A stretch of DNA of 20,842 nucleotides. It comes from JBEIDK01 sp040383485 (GTDB lineage Bacteria; Bacteroidota; Bacteroidia; UBA4408). Both the position numbers and the translations under genes were made by a program. Each line of letters opens with the position of its first letter. Positions within the stretch are counted from its first letter, which is position 1. The stretch is from contig JBEIDK010000046.1 of NCBI GenBank assembly GCA_040383485.1, forward strand, positions 1-20,842. Reading direction: 5' to 3'. The notes under the pieces were generated by a model, which was given only the letters and a program-made list of their open reading frames with translations, was not told the origin of the DNA and did not search any database. Shown here in pieces: positions 1-7,900 of the stretch.

Positions 1-216
1 ATAATCACATCAAATAAAAAAAGGTTACCCGACGATAAAAAATATACCATTTATGAACTTGCTGAAGCATTAAATTTGATGCAACAAGATAAATATAGAT
101 TTATTACATGCCATAGTATTGTTGCTATGCGTAATTTTTTAATGAATTATATGAAGTTGCAAGTGGAAATAAGAAATAGGGCAAAAGATTTAAAGGATAA
201 CTTTATTCTAAATTGA
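1..216 (+). CDS. C-terminal fragment of an unrecognised protein (5' end outside window)
   Basis: Frame 1 is open from the window edge to a TGA at 214-216, giving the last 71 residues of a protein that starts upstream. The segment is charged and probably helical, with a run reading YELAEALNLMQQDKYRF near its middle and a Lys/Arg/Asp-rich tail (VEIRNRAKDLKDNFILN). It has no transmembrane segment and no motif I can assign. Only one base separates the stop from the dtd ATG, so the two genes are almost certainly co-transcribed and perhaps translationally coupled. The tight junction and Bacteroidota-like codon use support a real gene. The function is unknown. Confidence 0.7.
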   Translation: MITSNKKRLPDDKKYTIYELAEALNLMQQDKYRFITCHSIVAMRNFLMNYMKLQVEIRNRAKDLKDNFILN

Positions 217-217
217 G

Positions 218-670
218 ATGAAAGTTGTAATTCAACGAGTTACAGAAGCTTCGGTAAGCATTGACAACATTGTAATTGCTAAAATTGATTATGGGATTCT
301 TCTCCTAGTAGGAATTGAAAATCAAGATAATTCAGATGATATTGAATGGCTTGTTACTAAAATTTCTAATCTTAGAATTTTTAATGACTCAAACGGAGTA
401 ATGAACTTGAATATTAATGACGTAAATGGAGGTATGATTATTGTGAGTCAATTTACACTTCAAGCCTCTACTAAAAAGGGAAATAGACCGTCTTATTTAA
501 ATGCAGCCAAACCAGAAATAGCAATTCCAATTTATGAACAGTTTGTTTTTAAAATGCAAACTTTGCTTAAAACAAAAATCCACACAGGTAAATTTGGTGC
601 TGACATGAAAGTGCAACTTATTAATGATGGACCCGTAACTATTATTATCGATAGTAAAAATAAAGTATGA
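218..670 (+). CDS. dtd: D-aminoacyl-tRNA deacylase (Dtd)
   Basis: This cytosolic homodimeric enzyme hydrolyses D-amino acids (and glycine) mischarged onto tRNA, so it acts as chiral proofreading after aminoacylation. The 150-residue protein has the usual Dtd length and begins MKVVIQRV, typical of the family. Both signature motifs are present: SQFTL at residues 77-81, and NDGPVT at 136-141, which holds the Gly138-Pro139 cross-subunit Gly-cisPro pair that excludes L-substrates. The ATG lies one base after the upstream stop. The TGA overlaps the next ATG as ATGA (667-670), which indicates translational coupling. There are no anomalies, and the identification is near certain. Confidence 0.96.
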   Translation: MKVVIQRVTEASVSIDNIVIAKIDYGILLLVGIENQDNSDDIEWLVTKISNLRIFNDSNGVMNLNINDVNGGMIIVSQFTLQASTKKGNRPSYLNAAKPEIAIPIYEQFVFKMQTLLKTKIHTGKFGADMKVQLINDGPVTIIIDSKNKV

Positions 671-1305
671 TTAATTTATCAAAATATAAATTCTTCATCA
701 AAATTTTCATAATTAATATTGCTTTTTGCAATTCATTATACTCACAAAGGTCATCATGGCAAAAACTTTCTAAACCAGAAAAAATATGGGTATTGAAACA
801 CCCCTTTGTTGCTTATAAAGCATTTACAACTACTCAAAAAGTGGTCTTAACCTTAAAAGATAATTCCTTAATAACTAGATTAGATTCTTTTTCGAATGGA
901 GGCAAATTAGATGCCTTTAGGCATATTTATTGGATGGCTTCCCTAACAAAAAAAATTGGGCAACGAAAGGCCTTGCAATTAGGAAATGCTCATGAAAAAG
1001 GAAACTATCTGCAATTTAAAAATGGAACAATTGAGGATGGGATTTTACCAGATTATGCATCCTCAAAAATGGACTCATTAAATAATATAATTGGAGCCAC
1101 CATAGGTTTTTTTTGGAGAAAATCAGGAACACTTGAAAATGTTGAAGAAATAGTAAAGTACATCAATAATGGAACTGCTTTTATTATTAAAAGAAATAAG
1201 TATGGAATGTTTATTGATTGCGATAATAATTTAATTAACCCTAATCCCTTAAGACTTGAATGGAAGAACAAAAAATGTGTTGTGATGATTTCTCAAATTA
1301 AATAA
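667..1305 (+). CDS. Secreted DUF6973-like protein of unknown function
   Basis: The protein has 212 residues and a hydrophobic N-terminus (about residues 8-26, ending near LYSQ) that looks like a signal peptide, so export to the periplasm or outer surface is likely. The mature part carries an ordered set of polar motifs: DAFRHIYW at 82-89, NAHEKGN at 107-113 and MDSLNN at 135-140. The pattern of a DAxRH motif, a His-Glu pair and an MDxxNN motif matches what I remember of the DUF6973 family. His and Glu could form an active or metal site, but that is inference. The start overlaps the dtd stop. The gene converges with the minus-strand gene at 1307 with a single base between the two stop codons, so no dedicated terminator fits between them. 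Confidence 0.6.
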   Translation: MINLSKYKFFIKIFIINIAFCNSLYSQRSSWQKLSKPEKIWVLKHPFVAYKAFTTTQKVVLTLKDNSLITRLDSFSNGGKLDAFRHIYWMASLTKKIGQRKALQLGNAHEKGNYLQFKNGTIEDGILPDYASSKMDSLNNIIGATIGFFWRKSGTLENVEEIVKYINNGTAFIIKRNKYGMFIDCDNNLINPNPLRLEWKNKKCVVMISQIK

Positions 1306-1306
1306 A

Positions 1307-3097
1307 CTACTCATCTTTTCGCATTCTTAAATAAGTAAGTTTTATGTTACTCATACTTACAATGTCATCTTTAATTGTTTGATTATACATGTATATTTTT
1401 ATAGAATCCTTAGGAAACAAGTTATTGGGTAAGTCTATTTGAAATTCCATTTTCTTGTATTTATTATTTTCCAAATATTCTTTTAAATCAAATTTTTGAT
1501 AAAAAACATTCTTATTATTTCTGCTAATATCAAATACAATTGAAGCATCTGTTTCATTTTGAGAAGATCCTATCCTTGCTTCAAAAATAAGTTTAGTAAT
1601 TCCGTATAAAAAGTTTTGAGGAATACATTCTATTAAAGAAGCAGAGTAAATATTGTTTTTAGAAACACTTGTTTCAGCAGTATTTATATGATTATTTGTT
1701 GCTAATATTTTATGATTAGACACTTTAAATTGAAATACTTTTTTTTCAATTATCAAATCATCACTATATAAAGCATATGAATTTTTATTAGGGTTTAAGA
1801 AACTTTGCCAGTAAATATTATTTGTTACAAAATAGGACGGTAGTATTCCATTTTTCTGCTGCCAAGTTTGGAAGCAATTTAGGAATATTAAAAATGCAAC
1901 AATAGTTAAACAAACATATTTAGACCTTCTATGAAGCCAAGCAATTGTTGCGGTAATAAAAACACCTAGTATTGCTAAAGAATCTATCATTAATCTTTGT
2001 CCAAAGGAAGTGCCGTATGTCCAAATCCACCAACTTGAGAGTAGAAATACCCATGTAATTAATAACGATGTTGCTAATGCTATTTTTGATGCTTCTTTAT
2101 TATAGAATATAATTATTCCAGTAAAGGAGAAAAAACAGATGGGAGTATAGGTAAGCCATCCTTTTTTATAACTAATTAAATAATCGAAAAAGTGTGAATT
2201 GTTTAGATTAAATTTTTCTCCCGCATAGGAATCAACAAACCAAAAACCTGTTTGCAGTTGCCATAATACAATCTGAATTGCAATTAGAAATAATGGAACT
2301 AACAATACAAGAATTGTCTTTTTAAGGTTAATTAGAAGGTTGTCAATTAATTTTCTAAACTCTTTGAAATTGAAAATTAGTAATACGGAAAATAAAATTA
2401 AAAAAATATTTAACGGCCTTATAATGCAAACTATTGTAGCAGCTATGATTGTAGCTAACAATGACTTATAGTTAAGAGTTACTTCATTTTTAATTTTAAT
2501 TAATAAAGCAATAAAACAGCTTAAAAAGGTGAAACTATAAATATGTGAATGCCCCGGTTCAACAACCGAATAATAAAGGATATTTGTACCAAGTATTATG
2601 GCAATTGTAGAAATAATTATAATTAAACTTGAGAAGCCGAAACTCTTTAAGTTTTTCTTAAAAAAGTATATTCCAATTGAAAGATAAGTGCAATTTGCAA
2701 AGCCAATAATGTATTGATAAAAGTTATTGTAACCATCCGCATCAACTCCAAAAATTAAACTTAACAAATGTGCAAGAATAAAAAAAGGTAACCATAAAAT
2801 TGACAATCCAATCCAATACTTATTTACTGGTTTAGATTTGTAATAATTAATGAATTCATACTTACCTGCTCTTCCATCAACATAATATTTATCAGAAATT
2901 TCCTTTGTGAATTCAAACCCCAAATCATTATAAATAAATATTGCAGGCAGGTAAGCATAATAGCCAACTACATCAGAGGCTATAACTTTATCATATGGCG
3001 AATTAAATTTTTTTGTAGTTGAAAAAACAACAAGAAGAAGTGCAGGTATTATTAGGTGAATACGATTATATAAAATATTAATTAATAACTTACTCAT
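1307..3097 (-). CDS. Multi-pass membrane protein, GT-C-like putative glycosyltransferase
   Basis: The protein has 596 residues. About ten or more hydrophobic segments fill residues 13-420. A short acidic loop follows the first one (SDVVGYYAYLPAIFIY, with Asp42). That is where GT-C family enzymes place their catalytic acid in the first extracytoplasmic loop. A non-membrane tail of about 115 residues (482-596) looks beta-rich and resembles the tail of the upstream neighbour at 3100. I infer transfer of a sugar from a lipid-phosphate donor on the periplasmic face. No family motif proves this, and a polymerase or other envelope role is possible. The ATG lies two bases after the upstream gene's stop, so it is the last gene of that operon. 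Confidence 0.6.
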   Translation of the reverse strand: MSKLLINILYNRIHLIIPALLLVVFSTTKKFNSPYDKVIASDVVGYYAYLPAIFIYNDLGFEFTKEISDKYYVDGRAGKYEFINYYKSKPVNKYWIGLSILWLPFFILAHLLSLIFGVDADGYNNFYQYIIGFANCTYLSIGIYFFKKNLKSFGFSSLIIIISTIAIILGTNILYYSVVEPGHSHIYSFTFLSCFIALLIKIKNEVTLNYKSLLATIIAATIVCIIRPLNIFLILFSVLLIFNFKEFRKLIDNLLINLKKTILVLLVPLFLIAIQIVLWQLQTGFWFVDSYAGEKFNLNNSHFFDYLISYKKGWLTYTPICFFSFTGIIIFYNKEASKIALATSLLITWVFLLSSWWIWTYGTSFGQRLMIDSLAILGVFITATIAWLHRRSKYVCLTIVAFLIFLNCFQTWQQKNGILPSYFVTNNIYWQSFLNPNKNSYALYSDDLIIEKKVFQFKVSNHKILATNNHINTAETSVSKNNIYSASLIECIPQNFLYGITKLIFEARIGSSQNETDASIVFDISRNNKNVFYQKFDLKEYLENNKYKKMEFQIDLPNNLFPKDSIKIYMYNQTIKDDIVSMSNIKLTYLRMRKDE

Positions 3098-3099
3098 AC

Positions 3100-5055
3100 T
3101 TAAAAATTCTTGTTGATAGAATATTTTCCGGGGTTGCCATTTGTAATTGTAACTTTAAAGTCATCAAATAACATCCTCTTTTTTGAAGTATTCCAGAAGT
3201 AAATATTTAGTTTATCTGTAAGCAAACTATTTTTAGGTAATGATACAGAAAAGTAAACCCTATGCCAATTTGTTGTATCCTTTGTAAATATATTCGTATT
3301 CATTCCTTGCCAACTTGATATAGAATCATTATTTTTAAATTGCACAACTAATTCAGCTTTAGCATCAATTTCTAACTTCCTAACCATTGCACTAAGGTTT
3401 AAGATGCTATATTCATTTCTGTAAAATTCATTTGCATTAACTTCAATCCCCGGACTATATTCAAAGTTACAGTTTAGTTCAATACACCTACTACTATCTA
3501 TTCCATCTATAAAATTATAACACTGTTCATTATTTTTAAATAAGCCAATATCCTTGTTAAAATCAGTAAATAAATTAAACTCAACATCATTAATATTGCA
3601 ATTCCCTTTTTCTTTTGAGTATAGGAAATATTCGGAGTTAAAGAAGAACTTTCTGTCAATCAAATAAGGGTATTTCGTTTTTATTATATCATTTATTTCT
3701 GATGGACTAGCAATATTGGTCCATGCAAATGAAAAATATTTGGTTTTACTTTTTTTTACAATTTCAACTATTTCTTTTAAAGACTCATTACCAACAAAAT
3801 TATATCCTTTATAATCAACCTTTTTTTTCCACTGTTTATAGTAGTAATTTATAAAAAATGGATTATCTGTATTTATTATATGTGTTATGTTTTGTTTCCC
3901 ATATTTTGCTTCCCATTCTATGGTTCTTTCTGCAATTGGTTTATAAACTCCAAAGAAATTTGTGTTATAAAAATCATTTGCAAAAACTGAAATACTAGTT
4001 GTTATAATTATTATAGAAGCAAATGAAATAGAAACTATTTTCTTCGAAAAATTATCAGGAATAAAACTGAATAAGAAAATAAAAAGAAATGGTAAACTAA
4101 ATGACAAAACCGAATGCTGCAAAATTGGATTTTTAGCGTAGGAATATATATAACCGAATACAATAGGGAAAAGCCAAATTAAAAGTGACGCTATTCTTAA
4201 CTTTCTTACTAAATTATTAGTGCTATTGATTTGGCCTTTTGATTGTGATACAAAATAAAGTATGAGTGTAAAGAAGAAAATCAGTATATATCGTGAACCA
4301 GTAAATATGTATTTTATGTAATCGATTATAAAATTAAAATCGGGCAGCCAAAGCCAGCCGCCGCTATCTGACCCTATGCCGCCTGCATCAAGCTGATGTT
4401 TTAAAATAAAGATTGTTGGTATAAATAAAACAAGCATAGCTAAACCCGACAACAAAATTGCTTTAGCATTTTGTTTTGTAATCAAAAACAAACTTATTAA
4501 TCCTAAGACAGCAATAAATAAAAACGAAAAGTAATGTGTGTTCATGGCGCACCAACAATAAAAAACGTAAAGCGCACATGTTTTTAAATCAAATTTTTTA
4601 TCAACGATAATCTTTGTAAAATATAATGCAGCAGCAGCAGTAAAAAATATTCCGAAAGCATAAGGTCGCGCTAGTCGGCTATAAATTATCATTAATTGAT
4701 TACAAGCAATTGCTGCAGCCGAGAGTAATGCAACATTTTTGTTGAACCACTTTTCTGCAATTTGATAGTATAAATAAATGCTTAGAATTGATACAATTGC
4801 AAAAGGCAATCTCACTGAAAATTCAGTAGTACCAAACATTTTACACCAGTAATACAAGAAGGTCTGAACAAGAGGTGGATGAAAGTCAATTAATACCCCT
4901 TTGTTAATCATTTCTAAAAAACTATTAAATTCAGTTCTCTGCAAGGCACTTAATTCGTCTGCTGTAATACCATAACTGCCCAAGGTGTAAAATCGCAGTG
5001 TAGCAGCAACAAAAATTAAAATATAAAAATTGTATGCGTTGTTTTTTGATTCCAA
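3100..5055 (-). CDS. ArnT/PMT-like (GT-C) membrane glycosyltransferase
   Basis: The 651-residue protein has the layout of PMT_2/ArnT-type enzymes, which move a sugar from a polyprenyl-phosphate donor to protein or lipid outside the cytoplasmic membrane. After the first membrane segment comes an acidic pair, Asp33-Glu34, in ITADELS. An HPP motif follows at 59-61 in DFHPPLVQ, then RLPFAIVS at 82-89, and SRLARPYAFG around 125-135. All of these sit where the family has them. Further membrane spans run to about residue 360, followed by a soluble C-terminal region. Its last 110 residues or so resemble the tail of the next gene. The start is a TTG, because an in-frame TAA lies eight codons upstream and the next ATG would remove the catalytic loop. 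The acceptor is unknown. Confidence 0.75.
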   Translation of the reverse strand: MESKNNAYNFYILIFVAATLRFYTLGSYGITADELSALQRTEFNSFLEMINKGVLIDFHPPLVQTFLYYWCKMFGTTEFSVRLPFAIVSILSIYLYYQIAEKWFNKNVALLSAAAIACNQLMIIYSRLARPYAFGIFFTAAAALYFTKIIVDKKFDLKTCALYVFYCWCAMNTHYFSFLFIAVLGLISLFLITKQNAKAILLSGLAMLVLFIPTIFILKHQLDAGGIGSDSGGWLWLPDFNFIIDYIKYIFTGSRYILIFFFTLILYFVSQSKGQINSTNNLVRKLRIASLLIWLFPIVFGYIYSYAKNPILQHSVLSFSLPFLFIFLFSFIPDNFSKKIVSISFASIIIITTSISVFANDFYNTNFFGVYKPIAERTIEWEAKYGKQNITHIINTDNPFFINYYYKQWKKKVDYKGYNFVGNESLKEIVEIVKKSKTKYFSFAWTNIASPSEINDIIKTKYPYLIDRKFFFNSEYFLYSKEKGNCNINDVEFNLFTDFNKDIGLFKNNEQCYNFIDGIDSSRCIELNCNFEYSPGIEVNANEFYRNEYSILNLSAMVRKLEIDAKAELVVQFKNNDSISSWQGMNTNIFTKDTTNWHRVYFSVSLPKNSLLTDKLNIYFWNTSKKRMLFDDFKVTITNGNPGKYSINKNF

Positions 5056-5140
5056 TATACTTGTGATTTTTAATTTTTACTTTAATACAAAAAAACATAA
5101 TTCTGCTACAATAAATATTTTATTTTCAACCATTGTTCAG

Positions 5141-5905
5141 TTATACACTTAAATATCTTTTTAAGATATCCTGTTGCAATAATTTAGAAGTAGCTTGATA
5201 TAGATTTGGATGTTCAATACCGAAATTTACAGGGTCTTCAAAAAAAGATTCAATGCAAACTGCCCAGAACTCATTCAAATTTGTTCTTCCATATTCTCTA
5301 AAAAAGAATTTTCGTTCATGTAGAATTTCTCTTTTTAAGTCCTGCTTGGCACAATACTCCCAATACTTCCATTGAGGGTCATTAACTTTATGAAAGCGTT
5401 CAATATATAAGGCGTGTGCAAGCTCGTGTAGTGCTAAGTTTATTTTATTTGTTCCATTTTTATAACCAGATTTAAAATCTTTCCAAGAATAAAATATATA
5501 CCCTTGTCCGAGTGTCAATCCTTTTACTTCATCGCCAACTAATTTAGAATAGAAAGTTTCGGGACGAACAATTACCTCTGAGAAAGAGCTTAACAAATAG
5601 TTTGAGTATCCGAATGTAATTTGAGTAAAGGCAGCGCATACGAATAATTTCACATGCTCTTTATCATCAGAAATATCATCACTAATTGTTATTTTTTTTA
5701 CTTCTCTAAAATTGTTTACTCTTCTAATAAACTTTGACTTTTCTTTTTTTGAAAGTAATTGATAAAAATCGAATTTTGTTTCAAAAAAAACATTTAGTTC
5801 TTGGTTCTTCAACTTTCTTTTTATGGTGTTCTTATAGGCAGTATAAGATTTATTAAGTAATTGTACTGCTAAATATACTCCGCCCATTATTACAAAGAAC
5901 CCCAT
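5141..5905 (-). CDS. Membrane-anchored zinc metallopeptidase, M90/MtfA-like
   Basis: The 254-residue protein has one N-terminal membrane segment (about residues 2-18), then a soluble domain with HELAH at 160-164. A downstream NEFWAVCIESFFEDP stretch (211-225) supplies a probable third zinc ligand at Glu212. The order and spacing match the MtfA family (peptidase M90). In enterobacteria MtfA is a peptidase that also binds the repressor Mlc, and no such partner is evident here. The VRPETFYSK and YIFYSW segments before HELAH are also MtfA-like. A TTG precedes the ATG in frame, but the ATG at 5905 is preferred. The gene lies 17 bases after preA on the same strand, so it is probably co-transcribed with it. 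Confidence 0.8.
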   Translation of the reverse strand: MGFFVIMGGVYLAVQLLNKSYTAYKNTIKRKLKNQELNVFFETKFDFYQLLSKKEKSKFIRRVNNFREVKKITISDDISDDKEHVKLFVCAAFTQITFGYSNYLLSSFSEVIVRPETFYSKLVGDEVKGLTLGQGYIFYSWKDFKSGYKNGTNKINLALHELAHALYIERFHKVNDPQWKYWEYCAKQDLKREILHERKFFFREYGRTNLNEFWAVCIESFFEDPVNFGIEHPNLYQATSKLLQQDILKRYLSV

Positions 5906-5922
5906 CAATTAAAATTTAGATT

Positions 5923-7260
5923 TTACCTATTCTTTCTTTTCTCCCAAGCCTCAGCAGTTGTGGGTACCCAGTGATGACGTCCTCCTGCTAACTCATCATT
6001 AAATGTTGTTGGAATATCACCTGCATCAGTTCTTTCTGCCCAGGTTAAGTTTTCTTTTCCATCGTCTCTTTTTTCCATTGTGATGCAATTTTCAACCGGG
6101 CAAACAAGAGAACATAGGTTACAACCTACGCAATTTTCTTCTATAATACTTGGTATTCTGCTCACATTTTTATCTAAGGCAATGGCTTGATGTGCACCAT
6201 CATCGCAGGCTATGTAGCATAAATCACAGCCAATACATTTATCGACATTAATGTTTGCAACAACCTTGTGTTTTAGATTTAGGTGTTTCCATTCTGTAAC
6301 ATTCGGTAATGCCTTTCCTGCAAAATCGTAAATGGATTTGTAACCTTTATCATGCATAAATTGCAATAATCCTTTTTCCATTTCTCTTACAATACCAAAA
6401 CCATAGTGCATTGCAGCGGTACAAACTTGTACCGAAGTTGCACCCAACAAAATAAATTCAACCACATCACGCCACGTTTCTATTCCTCCAATTCCACTTA
6501 TTGGTACAACATTAATATTTGGGTCATGCGCTAACTCACGTAACATTTGCATTGCAATTGGTTTTACGGCTGGCCCGCAATAGCCCCCATTGCTCCCTTT
6601 ACCGTCAACTACAGGATATGGAGCATATGTATCCAAGTCAATGCCTACAATACTTTTTATAGTGTTGATGAGTGAAATAGCGTTAGTTCCCCCTTGCACA
6701 GCAGCTAATCCGGGGTCGGTAATATGAGATATGTTCGGTGATAATTTTGTTATTACTGGAATTTTAGCAACCTCCATAACCCAACTAACAATTTTTTTTA
6801 GAACTTCTGGCTCTTGCCCAACTGCACTACCCATACCACGTTCACACATTCCATGTGGGCAACCAAAGTTTAATTCTATGCCATCTGCACCAGCATTTTC
6901 AACGTCCTTAATTATTTGATGCCATTCTGCTTTTGTTTCAACCATTAAAGAAGCAATAACAGCATGGTTTGGATAATACTTTTTTACCTCTTCAATTTCG
7001 CGTAAATTATCGGCTAATGGTCTATCTGTAATTAATTCAATATTATTGAAACCAGCCATTCGTGTGCCCCTATAATCAATTGAGCCATACCTACTGCTAA
7101 CATTTACAACTGGTACTCCTAGTGTTTTCCAAACAGCACCTCCCCAACCTGCGTCAAAAGCTTTCATTATTTGATAACCCGAATTTGTTGGTGGAGCAGA
7201 AGCTAACCAAAATGGATTAGGTGATTTAATTCCTGCGAAATTGATTGATAAGTCAGCCAT
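5923..7260 (-). CDS. preA: NAD-dependent dihydropyrimidine dehydrogenase subunit PreA
   Basis: This is the catalytic subunit of the enzyme that reduces uracil and thymine to 5,6-dihydropyrimidines, the first step of reductive pyrimidine breakdown. Its 445 residues form a DHOD-like FMN barrel followed by a ferredoxin domain. The active-site motif NFGCPHGM (131-138) carries Cys134, the counterpart of the catalytic cysteine of mammalian dihydropyrimidine dehydrogenase. Two 4Fe-4S sites follow: Cys342/345/348/352, and Cys377/380/383/387. The length is slightly above the roughly 411 residues usual for enterobacterial PreA because of a C-terminal extension. The NAD(P)H/FAD partner PreT and a dihydropyrimidinase are not in this window. 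A candidate promoter lies just upstream, and preA appears to lead the operon with the M90-like peptidase. Confidence 0.92.
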   Translation of the reverse strand: MADLSINFAGIKSPNPFWLASAPPTNSGYQIMKAFDAGWGGAVWKTLGVPVVNVSSRYGSIDYRGTRMAGFNNIELITDRPLADNLREIEEVKKYYPNHAVIASLMVETKAEWHQIIKDVENAGADGIELNFGCPHGMCERGMGSAVGQEPEVLKKIVSWVMEVAKIPVITKLSPNISHITDPGLAAVQGGTNAISLINTIKSIVGIDLDTYAPYPVVDGKGSNGGYCGPAVKPIAMQMLRELAHDPNINVVPISGIGGIETWRDVVEFILLGATSVQVCTAAMHYGFGIVREMEKGLLQFMHDKGYKSIYDFAGKALPNVTEWKHLNLKHKVVANINVDKCIGCDLCYIACDDGAHQAIALDKNVSRIPSIIEENCVGCNLCSLVCPVENCITMEKRDDGKENLTWAERTDAGDIPTTFNDELAGGRHHWVPTTAEAWEKRKNR

Positions 7261-7274
7261 ATTTTATCTTTTGT

Positions 7275-7304
7275 ATAAAGTAAATTTTTTTTTGTTGTAA
7301 TCAA
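7275..7304 (-). promoter_or_regulatory. Candidate preA promoter
   Basis: On the minus strand a TTG (7304-7302) is followed after exactly 19 bases by TACTTTAT (7282-7275). That is 7 of 8 matches to the Bacteroidota -7 element TAnnTTTG at the expected spacing. It would start transcription only a few bases before the preA ATG, so the leader would be very short. The call comes from pattern matching only. Confidence 0.4.
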
Positions 7305-7328
7305 AATCTGACTCATGGAGCTGGATTT

Positions 7329-7345
7329 ATTTACATCAAGTAAAT
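7329..7345. repeat. Short inverted repeat ATTTAC-N5-GTAAAT
   Basis: Perfect 6-base arms are separated by ATCAA, in the divergent preA/padR spacer upstream of the candidate preA promoter. The element could be an operator for a dimeric regulator, or chance in AT-rich DNA. Confidence 0.3.
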
Positions 7346-7398
7346 TTCAATAAATCTTAACTATTTATGGAGAAATTTATTTGCTTTTCTTATTTATT

Positions 7399-7436
7399 TT
7401 AACTGAAAATATTCACGAAAATTAAATTTCAGTTAA
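7399..7436. repeat. Inverted repeat, 10-base arms, in the preA/padR spacer
   Basis: TTAACTGAAA (7399-7408) and TTTCAGTTAA (7427-7436) are perfect reverse complements around an 18-base loop. A related partial arm, TCTTAACT, lies at 7355-7362 and pairs with AGTTAAGA at 7431-7438. No U-tract follows, so this is not a classical terminator. It lies between divergent genes, so a regulator binding site or a cruciform is more likely. Confidence 0.45.
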
Positions 7437-7485
7437 GAATAAAGAAATTTAATAATTTGAAAATGAATAGATTATAATTATTTTA

Positions 7486-7525
7486 ATACATAAGAAACCA
7501 ATGTATCATTCTTTTATGTATCATT
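7486..7525 (+). promoter_or_regulatory. Candidate PadR operator (inverted plus direct repeats)
   Basis: ATACAT (7486-7491) and ATGTAT (7501-7506) form a 21-base dyad with a 9-base spacer. The 10-mer ATGTATCATT occurs at 7501-7510 and again at 7516-7525, with a 15-base offset. PadR-family operators often use ATGT/ACAT half-sites, and the element lies directly in front of a padR gene. This suggests autoregulation by the PadR protein, which is inference. Confidence 0.5.
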
Positions 7526-7541
7526 GTCCTCGGTAAATTTA
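7512..7541 (+). promoter_or_regulatory. Candidate padR operon promoter
   Basis: TAAATTTA at 7534-7541 matches 7 of 8 bases of TAnnTTTG. A weak TTT -33 element sits 19 bases upstream at 7512-7514. The second ATGTATCATT repeat falls between the two elements, where a bound repressor would block RNA polymerase. The -33 match is poor, so confidence is limited. Confidence 0.35.
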
Positions 7542-7554
7542 TAAAGCAATAAAA

Positions 7555-7899
7555 ATGTATTCATCAGAATTAATCAAAGGGACATTAAAAACAATTGTAT
7601 TGAAGCTTCTTGCGGATAATAAGCGGATGTATGGATATGAAATAAGTGCAAAAGTAAAGGAGTTAACGAGCAGTAAAATTATGCTTACTGAAGGCGCCTT
7701 GTATCCAACCCTTCATGCTTTAGAAGCTGATGGTTTGGTAACGACAGAAACAGAATATATTGGAAAAAGGGTACGTAAGTACTACTCAATAAGTACATCG
7801 GGTAAAAAATCAGCAAAAGAAAAAATAAATGAATTTGCAGATTTTTTAAACACCATGAAATTTTTATTAGACATAAAACCGCAAGTTGCAATAGCGTAA
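7555..7899 (+). CDS. PadR family transcriptional regulator
   Basis: The protein has 114 residues, the short PadR form: an N-terminal winged helix-turn-helix and little else. The family hallmark is LTEGALYPTLHALEADGLV (about residues 44-62), the recognition helix and start of the wing. It is followed by a basic wing (KRVRKYYSIS) and a C-terminal helix for dimerisation. PadR proteins are usually repressors that bind dyads at their own promoters, and such repeats lie upstream at 7486-7525. The stop is one base before the ATG of the membrane protein at 7901, so the two are made together. The likely ligand or signal is therefore the neighbour protein rather than a phenolic acid, which is inference. 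Confidence 0.93.
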   Translation: MYSSELIKGTLKTIVLKLLADNKRMYGYEISAKVKELTSSKIMLTEGALYPTLHALEADGLVTTETEYIGKRVRKYYSISTSGKKSAKEKINEFADFLNTMKFLLDIKPQVAIA

Positions 7900-7900
7900 T

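Noticed and set aside
5906..5908. A TTG start one codon before the M90-like peptidase ATG
   Set aside because: The adjacent ATG is the simpler start; the extra codon adds nothing.
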